Part shown: positions 1 through 5,734 of the stretch, piece after piece
How the letters are laid out: each line of letters begins with the position of its first letter
Numbering within the stretch: the stretch's first letter is position 1
From: Shewanella sp.
GTDB lineage: Bacteria > Pseudomonadota > Gammaproteobacteria > Enterobacterales > Shewanellaceae
Assembly (NCBI GenBank): GCA_004195335.1
Contig: SDWK01000673.1
Span: 1-7,573, forward strand
Reading direction: 5' to 3'
Length of the DNA: 7,573 bases
Program-made: the position numbers and the translations under genes
Notes under the pieces: generated by a model
Databases searched by the model: none
Told to the model about the DNA's origin: nothing
What the model saw: the letters and a program-made list of their open reading frames with translations, nothing else

Positions 1-72
1 TCCTTAAAAAGTGCTTGGCCCTTATACCGATTGGTTTTAGTGCCCATATATAGATAATACCAATCAGTATAA
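1..72 (+). repeat. Left arm of 72-bp perfect inverted repeat
   Basis: This is the exact reverse complement of 356-427 (position i pairs with 428-i). The arm contains its own smaller dyad: ttataccgattggt at 22-35 faces accaatcagtataa at 59-72 with one mismatch. Complementarity stops sharply at 73/355 on the inner side. The outer end is the first base of the window, so the arm may be longer. Confidence 0.9.
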
Positions 73-355
73 GAAAGTGATCTACTCAGCGTGTTTTTTT
101 GGCAACTAATTCAAGGCGAATGGATGATGGAATGGTTGTTCCCTTGTGAGGCCATTCAACACAGAAGTAGGCAGCCAAAAACACGCCTAACAGGCGAGTT
201 TTAGCGCCTCCGATGCGGTGTTAACGAGCTTTAACGTAGAACAACTATGTTCTTCACTCGTTGCGAACAACATGGATGTTGAAAATGTCATTTATGCAGG
301 AGCAATTAATGACCTTGCCTCAGAAGCGCTAAATTCTCGCTGAGCGATCACATCT

Positions 356-427
356 TTATACTGATTGGTATTATCTATATATGGGCACTAAAACCAATCG
401 GTATAAGGGCCAAGCACTTTTTAAGGA
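356..427 (-). repeat. Right arm of 72-bp perfect inverted repeat
   Basis: This is the exact reverse complement of 1-72. It holds the same internal dyad: ttatactgattggt at 356-369 faces accaatcggtataa at 393-406. Its last bases form the AAGGA ribosome binding site of the PH-domain gene, so the repeat ends only 6 nt before that ATG. Confidence 0.9.
402..427 (+). promoter_or_regulatory. Possible -10 box and ribosome binding site inside the repeat arm
   Basis: TATAAG at 402-407 matches the sigma-70 -10 consensus at five of six positions. No good -35 lies 16-18 bp upstream, so the promoter call is tentative. AAGGA at 423-427 is a good Shine-Dalgarno sequence 6 nt before the ATG at 434. Both lie inside the right arm, so the left arm carries identical signals pointing out of the window. 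A transcript entering from the far side of the element could pair the two arms and bury the ribosome site. Confidence 0.4.
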
Positions 428-433
428 AGAAAG

Positions 434-808
434 ATGGGATTATTAGATTCACTGATGGGGAATGCATCTGAAGTTAATTTAGAGGAGTTAGCCGAAGAGT
501 TAAATCCAATTTTGGGTGATAACGAACAGCTACACTTGGCCTATAAAGTCATACGGGACATGTTCGTTTTTACCAACAAGCGACTCATCTTAATTGATAA
601 GCAGGGGATGACGGGCAAGAAAGTCAGCTATCACTCCATTCCCTACAAGGCTATCACTCATTTTGAAGTTGAAACAGCAGGTCGATTCGATATGGACTCT
701 GAGCTTAAGTTATGGATCTCGGGTCAAAAAGACCCCTTGGTTAAAGAGCTTAAGAAGGGCACCGATGTGGTTGGTATTCAGAAGACGATCGCAAACTTCT
801 CGCTGTAG
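434..808 (+). CDS. Bacterial PH-domain protein (PF08000/DUF1696 type)
   Basis: The 124-residue protein is a single bacterial pleckstrin-homology-like domain with no signal peptide or membrane segment, so it is probably cytoplasmic. Family-like stretches are the N-terminal helix GLLDSLMGNASEV (2-14), the strand pair DMFVFTNKRLILIDKQG (42-58), GKKVSYHSIPYKAIT (61-75), FEVETAG (77-83) and ELKLWISG (90-97). Length and order fit a complete member. From memory, Shewanella homologues have been crystallised as ring-shaped oligomers; the ligand and cellular role are unknown. The ATG is chosen because AAGGA lies 6 nt upstream and the GLLD start is typical. The gene stands alone: its upstream signals lie in the inverted-repeat element and a heptamer array begins 10 bp past its stop. 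The family call is firm, but no function can be assigned. Confidence 0.9.
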   Translation: MGLLDSLMGNASEVNLEELAEELNPILGDNEQLHLAYKVIRDMFVFTNKRLILIDKQGMTGKKVSYHSIPYKAITHFEVETAGRFDMDSELKLWISGQKDPLVKELKKGTDVVGIQKTIANFSL

Positions 809-817
809 TTTATTATT

Positions 818-862
818 GCTACGAGCTACGAGCTACGAGCTACGAGCTACGAGCTACGAGCT
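818..862 (+). repeat. Heptanucleotide tandem array, unit GCTACGA (6.4 copies)
   Basis: Six perfect copies of gctacga occupy 818-859, followed by gct. In another register the unit is the palindrome AGCT plus the spacer ACG, so AGCT recurs every 7 bp. The array starts 9 bp after the PH gene stop and lies between that gene and the convergent ATPase gene. No ordinary hairpin-plus-U-tract terminator is seen in this 106-bp gap. RNA from the array could form a ladder of AGCT:AGCT pairs. Perfect identity suggests recent slippage or active maintenance. Confidence 0.95.
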
Positions 863-914
863 TGGAGTTAGAATCAGCTTCCGGCTTGTTATTCACTTGT
901 TTTTGTCGCAGCGG

Positions 915-2147
915 TTAAGAGCGGCTCTGCCAGTTCCAGCTTGGTTTGCTCAAAATATCCTGACCGATTATCTCGGTCTGTCCCAGCCGCTTATCCAGTT
1001 CAATTAGGTTGCAATGCTCGAATTCATTGAGGGCGTTGATCAAGCGATTGGCGTGAGAGACGACCCAAAGTTGACACTGTTGTGATGCTTTGGCAATCAG
1101 ACGAGACAGTGCCGGCAACAGATCCGGGTGCAAACTGGTTTCGGGTTCATTGAGTACCATCAGTTCAGGTGGTCTGGGTGTTAACAAGGCAGCGACGAGC
1201 AGCAGGTATCTGAGTGTTCCATCGGAAAGCTCTGCCGCATTGAGTGGACGTAACAGCCCCTCCTGGTAAAATCTCACGCTTAGCATGCCGTTAGATTCAT
1301 ATTCGATATGCACTTTGGCCCCGGGGAAGGCATCGCTCACCGCTTGATTGAAACCCTCTTTATCACCCACTTCAAAAATAGTTTGGATGGCCGAGGCCAG
1401 ATCCCTGCCATCGTGATGTAAAACGGGAGTACGAGTGCCAAGTTGAGGTTTGCGCGCAGGCGCATCGCTATCGCTGCGAAAGTGATCATAGAAACGCCAT
1501 GCTCTGATGTTATCTCTTAGCTTGATGACCTCAGGCGTTCTTTCGGGATCGGCAAGCTCAGTGAAGATGCTGTCACCGTGCTGCATATGTAAATTTAACA
1601 CCTGCCATCCCGCCTGACCGCTTTGCTCTGTTCTGCTTTTGACCAGTGCGCTACGGCGTTCGACTAACACCGCGGCAGGGCGATACTTATCACCGACCCA
1701 GATAGACTCGCGCTTTATTTCAGGATCTAAGCCAAATAAGGTAGTGGAGTCAGGTTTTGGGAGTCCTAACTCGATTAGGTAACTGTATTCATCGCTGGCA
1801 AATCCGAGCTTGAGGCGTTTAGCCTGTTGACGAACTGTGGGCTCGATAGCGGTACTGCCATCTAGCATCCCCTTGGTGATATTTTCTGGCCCGGCCCAGA
1901 AACTCGAATCCAGTCCCCCCTCTAAGGCAAGCGCATTGACCACTCCGCCCTGGGCCGTTTGCGCGAGTAGACGCAATGCCTTATAGAGGTTTGACTTGCC
2001 GCTGCCATTAGCACCCGTGACGAGATTGAGTTGTTTTAGTGGCACCCTGATATCGCGTAAAGAGCGGTAATTTTGAATGGCTAAGGTGGTGAGCATAGGT
2101 GTCCAGTTGTCTCTGGGATTGAGTTTATTTAGCAAAGATAGTGACAT
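915..2147 (-). CDS. Stand-alone AAA/ABC-type ATPase (AAA_21, COG4637-like)
   Basis: The 410-residue predicted ATPase has an SMC/RecF-like head split by a central insert. Visible motifs are the N-terminal strand LTTLAIQNYRSL (19-30), Walker A GANGSGKS (45-52), signature LSDGT (307-311), Walker B and D-loop LMVLNEPETSLHPD (329-342) and a switch histidine in VVSHAN (H365). Asn333 replaces the usual Walker B Asp, while Glu334, the probable catalytic base, is kept; as I recall, NEPE is common in this family. There is no TOPRIM or other nuclease domain and no partner gene beside it, so the substrate is unknown. Related ATPases act in DNA repair or phage defence, but nothing here ties this one to either. 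The start is uncertain: Met18 (2096) precedes the conserved domain directly, and neither start has a strong Shine-Dalgarno sequence. It is divergent from the monooxygenase-like gene. Confidence 0.85.
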   Translation of the reverse strand: MSLSLLNKLNPRDNWTPMLTTLAIQNYRSLRDIRVPLKQLNLVTGANGSGKSNLYKALRLLAQTAQGGVVNALALEGGLDSSFWAGPENITKGMLDGSTAIEPTVRQQAKRLKLGFASDEYSYLIELGLPKPDSTTLFGLDPEIKRESIWVGDKYRPAAVLVERRSALVKSRTEQSGQAGWQVLNLHMQHGDSIFTELADPERTPEVIKLRDNIRAWRFYDHFRSDSDAPARKPQLGTRTPVLHHDGRDLASAIQTIFEVGDKEGFNQAVSDAFPGAKVHIEYESNGMLSVRFYQEGLLRPLNAAELSDGTLRYLLLVAALLTPRPPELMVLNEPETSLHPDLLPALSRLIAKASQQCQLWVVSHANRLINALNEFEHCNLIELDKRLGQTEIIGQDILSKPSWNWQSRS

Positions 2148-2279
2148 TAAATCCAGCTATTCGCCAGATGGAGGGATTAATATCATCAAATATGTCTAAA
2201 TAGGTAACATGCCTCTATTAACAAAATAATTTTGAAAGTGTGCAAGGTGTTGTCGTCTTTATCTTTGAAATTAGCGCTC

Positions 2280-2285
2280 TATAAT
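2280..2285 (+). promoter_or_regulatory. -10 box of the monooxygenase-like gene
   Basis: A perfect TATAAT lies 33 bp before the ATG at 2319 in the divergent intergenic region. No good -35 is spaced 16-18 bp upstream; TTGAAA at 2265-2270 is too close and TTGTCG at 2250-2255 is too far. The promoter may therefore need an activator or tolerate a poor -35. The ribosome site is weak (TGGA at 2308-2311). Confidence 0.45.
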
Positions 2286-2318
2286 TGTCACCAACTCGAA
2301 CAATCACTGGAATAAATC

Positions 2319-2609
2319 ATGAGTATATTAACTGTCGTTGCCCATATCGAAGCGAAACAAGATCAAGTAGAGCTGGTAAGAGCTGAGCTGCTGAAACTGA
2401 TTGAGCCTACACGTCAGGAGCAGGGCTGCCTGCAGTATGACCTGCATCAAGATAACGAACGTCCTGAACTGTTTGTTTTTTATGAAGGCTGGGAAAGCAA
2501 GGCATTGTTGCAGACTCACCTTGCTAGTGGCCATATTGAGGCATACTTGAAAGCCGTTGAAGGGGCGATAGCAAGCTTTGTGATCAGTGAGATGACTAAA
2601 ATAGGCTAA
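2319..2609 (+). CDS. ABM-fold monooxygenase-like protein (YgiN type)
   Basis: The 96-residue protein matches the antibiotic biosynthesis monooxygenase fold (PF03992), a dimeric ferredoxin-like alpha/beta barrel that oxidises quinols or polycyclic substrates without metal or flavin, or in some members breaks down haem. Visible landmarks are the first strand SILTVVAHIEAK (2-13), TRQEQGCLQYDLHQD (31-45), the strand ELFVFYEGWES (50-60) and the helix with His67 and His72 (THLASGHIEAYL). The length is normal for a single-domain member, with no signal peptide. The ATG is supported by a TATAAT 33 bp upstream and the typical M-x-I-L-T start. The stop is 13 bp from the stop of the convergent csdE gene, with no clear terminator between. 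The family is secure; the substrate is not known. A quinol or other electrophile-handling role is a guess from YgiN. Confidence 0.88.
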   Translation: MSILTVVAHIEAKQDQVELVRAELLKLIEPTRQEQGCLQYDLHQDNERPELFVFYEGWESKALLQTHLASGHIEAYLKAVEGAIASFVISEMTKIG

Positions 2610-2622
2610 CGTTTGGTCGCTT

Positions 2623-3060
2623 TTAGGCTGATGTTTTAATTGCCTTAGCTAAGGCGAACAATCCATTGGTGCGTGACGGGCTAAGTTGGCCCGTTAATCC
2701 AAGCTGGTCAAAGTAGCCCTCAATATCAAAAGTGGCGATCTCTTCTGAGCTTTTACCATGACAAGCGGCCAACAGCAGAGCAACCAATCCTTTTACGATA
2801 CGGGCATCACTGTCGGCTATAAAGTAATGTTTGTTGTCGATCTTTTGGTGGTAGAGCCAGGCATTACTCTCGCATCCCCTAACTTGAGCCCGTTCTATAC
2901 GAAACTCATCGTCTAGCTTAGGCAGAGTTTTACCCAGCAGCATGATTTGACGATAGCGCTCTTGCCAATTATTGGCGTTCTCAAACGACAGCAATAGCTC
3001 CCTGCTATCGAGTTTAAGCGCTAAAAATACCTCTGTGGCGGGCTGTGCTGCTTGACTCAT
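2623..3060 (-). CDS. csdE: SufE-family sulfur acceptor, CsdE-like
   Basis: The 145-residue protein belongs to the SufE family (PF02657), cytoplasmic partners that take persulfide sulfur from a group II cysteine desulfurase and raise its activity. The acceptor cysteine is Cys63 in VRGCESNAW. Other family segments are WQERYRQIMLLGKTLPKL (32-49), DSDARIVKGLVALLL (84-98), FDQLGLTGQLSPSR (117-130) and TNGLFALAKAI (131-141). Length and wording, especially YRQIMLLGKTLP, are closer to E. coli CsdE (147 residues) than to SufE (138). The ATG has AGGT 6 nt upstream (3066-3069). It lies 71 bp downstream of the desulfurase on the same strand, so co-transcription and direct pairing are likely. A heptamer array sits in the gap. 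SufE rather than CsdE is the alternative name. Confidence 0.92.
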   Translation of the reverse strand: MSQAAQPATEVFLALKLDSRELLLSFENANNWQERYRQIMLLGKTLPKLDDEFRIERAQVRGCESNAWLYHQKIDNKHYFIADSDARIVKGLVALLLAACHGKSSEEIATFDIEGYFDQLGLTGQLSPSRTNGLFALAKAIKTSA

Positions 3061-3106
3061 ACTTGACCTGAATACTGTTAACTAAATCGATGGAATAAAT
3101 AATTTG

Positions 3107-3126
3107 CTAGAACCTAGAACCTAGAG
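3107..3126 (-). repeat. Heptanucleotide tandem array, unit CTAGAAC (nearly 3 copies)
   Basis: On the plus strand this reads ctagaac, ctagaac, ctagag: two full units and six bases of a third, the last base changed. The unit is the palindrome CTAG plus AAC. It begins 5 bp past the csdA stop, inside the 71-bp csdA-csdE gap, so it is probably transcribed in their shared mRNA. It is shorter than the array at 818-862 but has the same 7-bp period and layout. Confidence 0.75.
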
Positions 3127-3131
3127 TTTGA

Positions 3132-4343
3132 TTATAACAGCATCTCTTTTACCGATGTGAGTGCGGTGATAAAGTTGTCGATATCATCTTTACTGGTATA
3201 TACACCGATCGAGGCTCGACAGCAGCCTTTGATCTGCAGACTCTGCATCAGGGGCATAGCGCAATGATGCCCACAGCGAACTGCAACTCCCTGTTGATCT
3301 AATAAGATCCCTACGTCCTGATGGTGTTCCCCTGCCAGATTAAATGCCACCGCACCAATATTATCCTTATGGGCACCATAAAGGGTGATATCGCCTAACT
3401 GTTCGAGCTGAGATTGTAGGTAACAGATTAACTCATTTTCTTTTTGGGTGGTTTCAACGCTCGGTAGCTCGTCGATAAAGGCAATGGCTTCGCCCAGGCC
3501 TATCACTTCGGCAATCGGCGGGGTTCCGGCTTCCAGTTTATTAGGTAAAATATTGAACTCGGTAGTCGCGAAACTGACGGTTTTAATCATCTCTCCACCC
3601 GTTATCAAGGGGGCGAGCGTATCTAATATGTCATAACGGCCATAAAGCACGCCAAGCCCGGTAGGGCCATACATTTTATGAGCGGAGAATACGTAGAAAT
3701 CACAGTCGATACTTCGGACATCTACAGGCAGATGAGCAATCGCTTGTGCACCGTCGACTAACGTGAGTGCACCAGCTTGTTTAGCGCGAGCGATCAGGGA
3801 GTGAACCGGATTGAGCGTACCCAAGGCGTTAGAGACATGACTGAGTGCTACAATCGCGGGCTTGTCTCGTAGCAAGGCCTCATAAGCGGTTTCATCTAAG
3901 CGGCAATCGGCAGTCAGAGGAATGGGTTTGATGATTGCACCAGTGCGCAGAGCCAACTGTTGCCAAGGGACGATATTGGCGTGATGAGCCGCGGTGTCGA
4001 TCAGAATAAGATCGCCCTTTTTAATCTGAGCCGATAATCCATAGGCCACCATATTGATAGCCTCGGTGGTGCCGTGGGTGAAGATTACCTCTTCCCGACG
4101 CTCGGCATTGATGAAGCGAGTCAGAGTATCACGTACTGCTTCATATTGACTTGTGGCCCTAGATGACAGCTGATGAGCGGCTCTATGCACATTGGCATTA
4201 TCTTTTTCATAATATTGAACCATGGCATCCAGAACTCGCTGCGGCTTCTGGCTGGTGGCTGCAGTGTCCAGGTAACACAGTGGATACCCCTCTAAGGTCT
4301 GCTCGAGAGCCGGAAATTGAGCGCGCAGTTGGGTAAAGTCCAT
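3132..4343 (-). CDS. csdA: Group II cysteine desulfurase (CsdA/SufS)
   Basis: The 403-residue PLP enzyme converts cysteine to alanine and passes the sulfur, as an enzyme persulfide, to a SufE-type acceptor. Visible features are LDTAATSQKP (25-34), HGTTEAINMV (90-99), the PLP-stacking histidine region TAAHHANIVPW (117-127), VDGAQAIAHLPVDV (196-209), the PLP-binding Lys223 in FSAHKMYGPTG, LEAGTPP (270-276) and the sulfur-accepting Cys361 in RCGHHCAMPLM. The HHCAMPLM loop resembles SufS, while the neighbouring acceptor is CsdE-like, so the csdA symbol is chosen from context. No sufBCD genes are present here. Length is normal. The start codon has only a weak ribosome site (AGCGGA), and a terminator-like hairpin ends about 20 nt before it, suggesting controlled read-through. 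A likely use is Fe-S cluster supply or tRNA-modification sulfur. Confidence 0.93.
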   Translation of the reverse strand: MDFTQLRAQFPALEQTLEGYPLCYLDTAATSQKPQRVLDAMVQYYEKDNANVHRAAHQLSSRATSQYEAVRDTLTRFINAERREEVIFTHGTTEAINMVAYGLSAQIKKGDLILIDTAAHHANIVPWQQLALRTGAIIKPIPLTADCRLDETAYEALLRDKPAIVALSHVSNALGTLNPVHSLIARAKQAGALTLVDGAQAIAHLPVDVRSIDCDFYVFSAHKMYGPTGLGVLYGRYDILDTLAPLITGGEMIKTVSFATTEFNILPNKLEAGTPPIAEVIGLGEAIAFIDELPSVETTQKENELICYLQSQLEQLGDITLYGAHKDNIGAVAFNLAGEHHQDVGILLDQQGVAVRCGHHCAMPLMQSLQIKGCCRASIGVYTSKDDIDNFITALTSVKEMLL

Positions 4344-4360
4344 GGTTTAATCCGCTGGTC

Positions 4361-4406
4361 ATAACAAAAAGAAAAGGCGTTGTGATCTTCGGAGATCTCA
4401 ACGCCT
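4361..4406 (-). terminator. Intrinsic terminator between tas and csdA (possible attenuator)
   Basis: On the minus strand a 14-bp stem with a single mismatch (aggcgttgagatct against agatcacaacgcct; plus-strand 4375-4388 and 4393-4406) closes a 4-nt loop. It is followed at once by the U-rich tract ttttctttttgtt (4374-4362). This is a good rho-independent terminator in that direction; the plus-strand side has no T-tract. It lies 125 bp beyond the tas stop and its U-tract ends about 18 nt before the csdA start codon, leaving little room for a csdA promoter downstream. No leader peptide with cysteine codons is evident. Tas terminator, csdA attenuator, or both remain open. Confidence 0.75.
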
Positions 4407-4489
4407 ATTGCAAGTGGCTTTTATGCTTGGCTGTTAACGAGTCATTCGTCGCTTGCTATCCTATCATCCTGAGTATATTGCAAGACTCT

Positions 4490-4510
4490 GCTTATAGCTT
4501 ATAGCTTATA
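4490..4510 (-). repeat. Heptanucleotide tandem array, unit GCTTATA (3 copies)
   Basis: Three perfect copies of gcttata (plus strand; tataagc in the tas sense direction) lie 20 bp past the tas stop. In another register the unit is AGCT plus TAT. Just downstream in the minus direction is TATACT (4477-4472), a possible -10 box for csdA without a clear -35. Confidence 0.8.
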
Positions 4511-4530
4511 ACTGTCTTTATTCTTTTTTG

Positions 4531-5574
4531 TTAAGGGCAAGGCAGTCTGTATATCTGGGCCAGCTCGTCGAGACGAATGAGTAACTCGGGTGAGATACTG
4601 GTATTGATGCTGTCGATGTTCTCTTTTAACTGTTCAAGACTCGTGGCTCCTATGATATTGGAGGCGACAAATTTGCGTGAGTTAACGAACGCCAGAGCCA
4701 TCTGCGCTGGGCTCATGTTGAACTCCCTGGCCAACTCGACATAAGCCTTGGTCGCTTCGAGTGCCATTTGGCTGCCGGTATAACGTGCAAAGCGTTTAAA
4801 CAGTGTCAGTCTGGCACCTTCAGGCCATTGGTCATCGAGGTATTTACCGCTGAGTGCTCCGAATGCCAGAGGTGAGTATGCTAATAATGGCACTTCTTCA
4901 CGATGGCTTATCTCTGCCATGCCCACTTCAAAGCTGCGATTGAGCAAGTTATAGGGATTTTGAACACTAATGATACGGGGAAGATTATGTTTTTCTGCTA
5001 ATTGCAGGTACTTCATCAGGCCCCATGGCGTTTCATTGGACACGCCTATGTAACGAATTTTTCCTGACTTTACCAAGTCGGCCAATGCTTCGAGTGTGTC
5101 GAGGATGGGGGTTTGTTTCTCATTATCATCGATCTGTTGATAAGAGAGTTCGCCAAAAAAGTTGGTGTTTCTGTCTGGCCAGTGGATCTGGTAAAGATCT
5201 ATAGTGTCGATTTGAAGTCGTTCCAGTGAGGCGTCGACCGCTTCATGAATATTGCGCCAGTCTAGGGCCATATTCGATCGAATATAGTCACTCTTACCGC
5301 CGGGGGCCGAGACTTTAGTGGCTATGACCAAGTTGTTACGATTGCCGCTTTTCTTTAGATAGTTGCCTAATATTTGTTCTGTCTCTCCCTGGGTTTCAGC
5401 TTTGGGAGGGACCGGATACATCTCTGCCGTGTCGATAAAGTTTATCCCTTCACCTATGGCATAATCGAGTTGGGAAAAAGCGTCTTGTTGGGTATTCTGC
5501 TCACCCCAAGTCATGGTACCTAAGCAGAGCTCACTTACATCAAGGCTGGAATGTGGGATACGTCTATATTCCAT
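4531..5574 (-). CDS. tas: Tas-like NADP(H)-dependent aldo/keto reductase
   Basis: The 347-residue protein is a cytoplasmic (alpha/beta)8-barrel aldo/keto reductase that reduces carbonyl substrates with NADPH. The catalytic tetrad is visible as Asp48 (FIDTAEMY), Tyr53, Lys87 (ATKVSAPGG) and His131 (YQIHWPDR). Other family marks are LCLGTMTWGEQ (16-26), the Tas-specific MYPVPPKAETQGETE (52-66), IRYIGVSNETPWG (173-185), SVQNPYNLLNRSFE (203-216) and a cofactor-binding region near IIGATSLEQLKENI (307-320). Length and sequence style match E. coli Tas (346 residues), a protein known for suppressing tyrosine auxotrophy; its true substrate is unclear. The ATG has GGAG 5 nt upstream (5580-5583). It follows the MarR-GNAT gene on the same strand after 160 bp. 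A 13-bp palindrome sits just upstream of its ribosome site. Confidence 0.93.
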   Translation of the reverse strand: MEYRRIPHSSLDVSELCLGTMTWGEQNTQQDAFSQLDYAIGEGINFIDTAEMYPVPPKAETQGETEQILGNYLKKSGNRNNLVIATKVSAPGGKSDYIRSNMALDWRNIHEAVDASLERLQIDTIDLYQIHWPDRNTNFFGELSYQQIDDNEKQTPILDTLEALADLVKSGKIRYIGVSNETPWGLMKYLQLAEKHNLPRIISVQNPYNLLNRSFEVGMAEISHREEVPLLAYSPLAFGALSGKYLDDQWPEGARLTLFKRFARYTGSQMALEATKAYVELAREFNMSPAQMALAFVNSRKFVASNIIGATSLEQLKENIDSINTSISPELLIRLDELAQIYRLPCP

Positions 5575-5594
5575 AAAATCTCCACTCTATTTTG

Positions 5595-5607
5595 GCGCAA
5601 ATTGCGC
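5595..5607. promoter_or_regulatory. 13-bp palindrome upstream of tas
   Basis: gcgcaa-a-ttgcgc is a perfect dyad with a one-base centre, 11 bp upstream of the tas GGAG ribosome site. It lies where an operator overlapping the transcription start, or a 5'-UTR hairpin, could act. The two GC-rich half-sites stand out from AT-rich surroundings. The regulator is unknown; the MarR-type protein coded just upstream is one candidate by proximity only. Confidence 0.35.
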
Positions 5608-5734
5608 AACGAGAATCATTTGAGGCTAACAATATTTTTATGGAAAGACTAGAGATATCAGATGACGGCTGCGACTATTTGATGGCGCAGCCTGTTTGGC
5701 AGTTGTGCTTACTTTCTATGAAAACTAATTTCAC

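Larger units (their letters stand above)
1..427. mobile_element. Non-autonomous MITE-like inverted-repeat element
   Basis: This non-coding stretch is bounded by perfect inverted arms (1-72 and 356-427) around a 283-bp core. The symmetry continues imperfectly into the core: 77-91 (gtgatctactcagcg) pairs with 338-351 with one substitution and one indel. The core folds further. 90-103 pairs with 174-185, apart from two extra T's, and encloses 130-135/152-157. Small hairpins follow at 184-196, 220-235, 238-253 and 268-281. I see no transposase and no substantial open reading frame. Terminal inverted repeats, small size and lack of coding are typical of MITEs. I have the impression that similar repeats recur in Shewanella, but this was not checked. 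No target-site duplication can be read because the left boundary coincides with the window edge. Alternatives are a structured regulatory region or an assembly fold-back. Confidence 0.55.

Noticed and set aside
663..1007. Plus-strand open frame of 114 codons
   Set aside because: It overlaps the end of the PH gene, runs through the heptamer array (giving a repeated peptide) and into the antisense of the ATPase gene; no ribosome site and no family resemblance.
2642..2655. 14-bp perfect palindrome GCCTTAGCTAAGGC between the convergent ABM and csdE ends
   Set aside because: It lies in the csdE coding end (Ala-Leu-Ala-Lys-Ala) and neither strand has a following U-tract, so I did not call a terminator.
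4251..4258. GCTGGTGG, the E. coli Chi sequence
   Set aside because: A single 8-mer inside the csdA coding region, expected by chance and codon use; the Chi sequence of this host is not established.
5608..5625. Fur-box-like AATGATTCTC upstream of tas
   Set aside because: Only one half-site resembles the consensus; the other half matches at about chance level.
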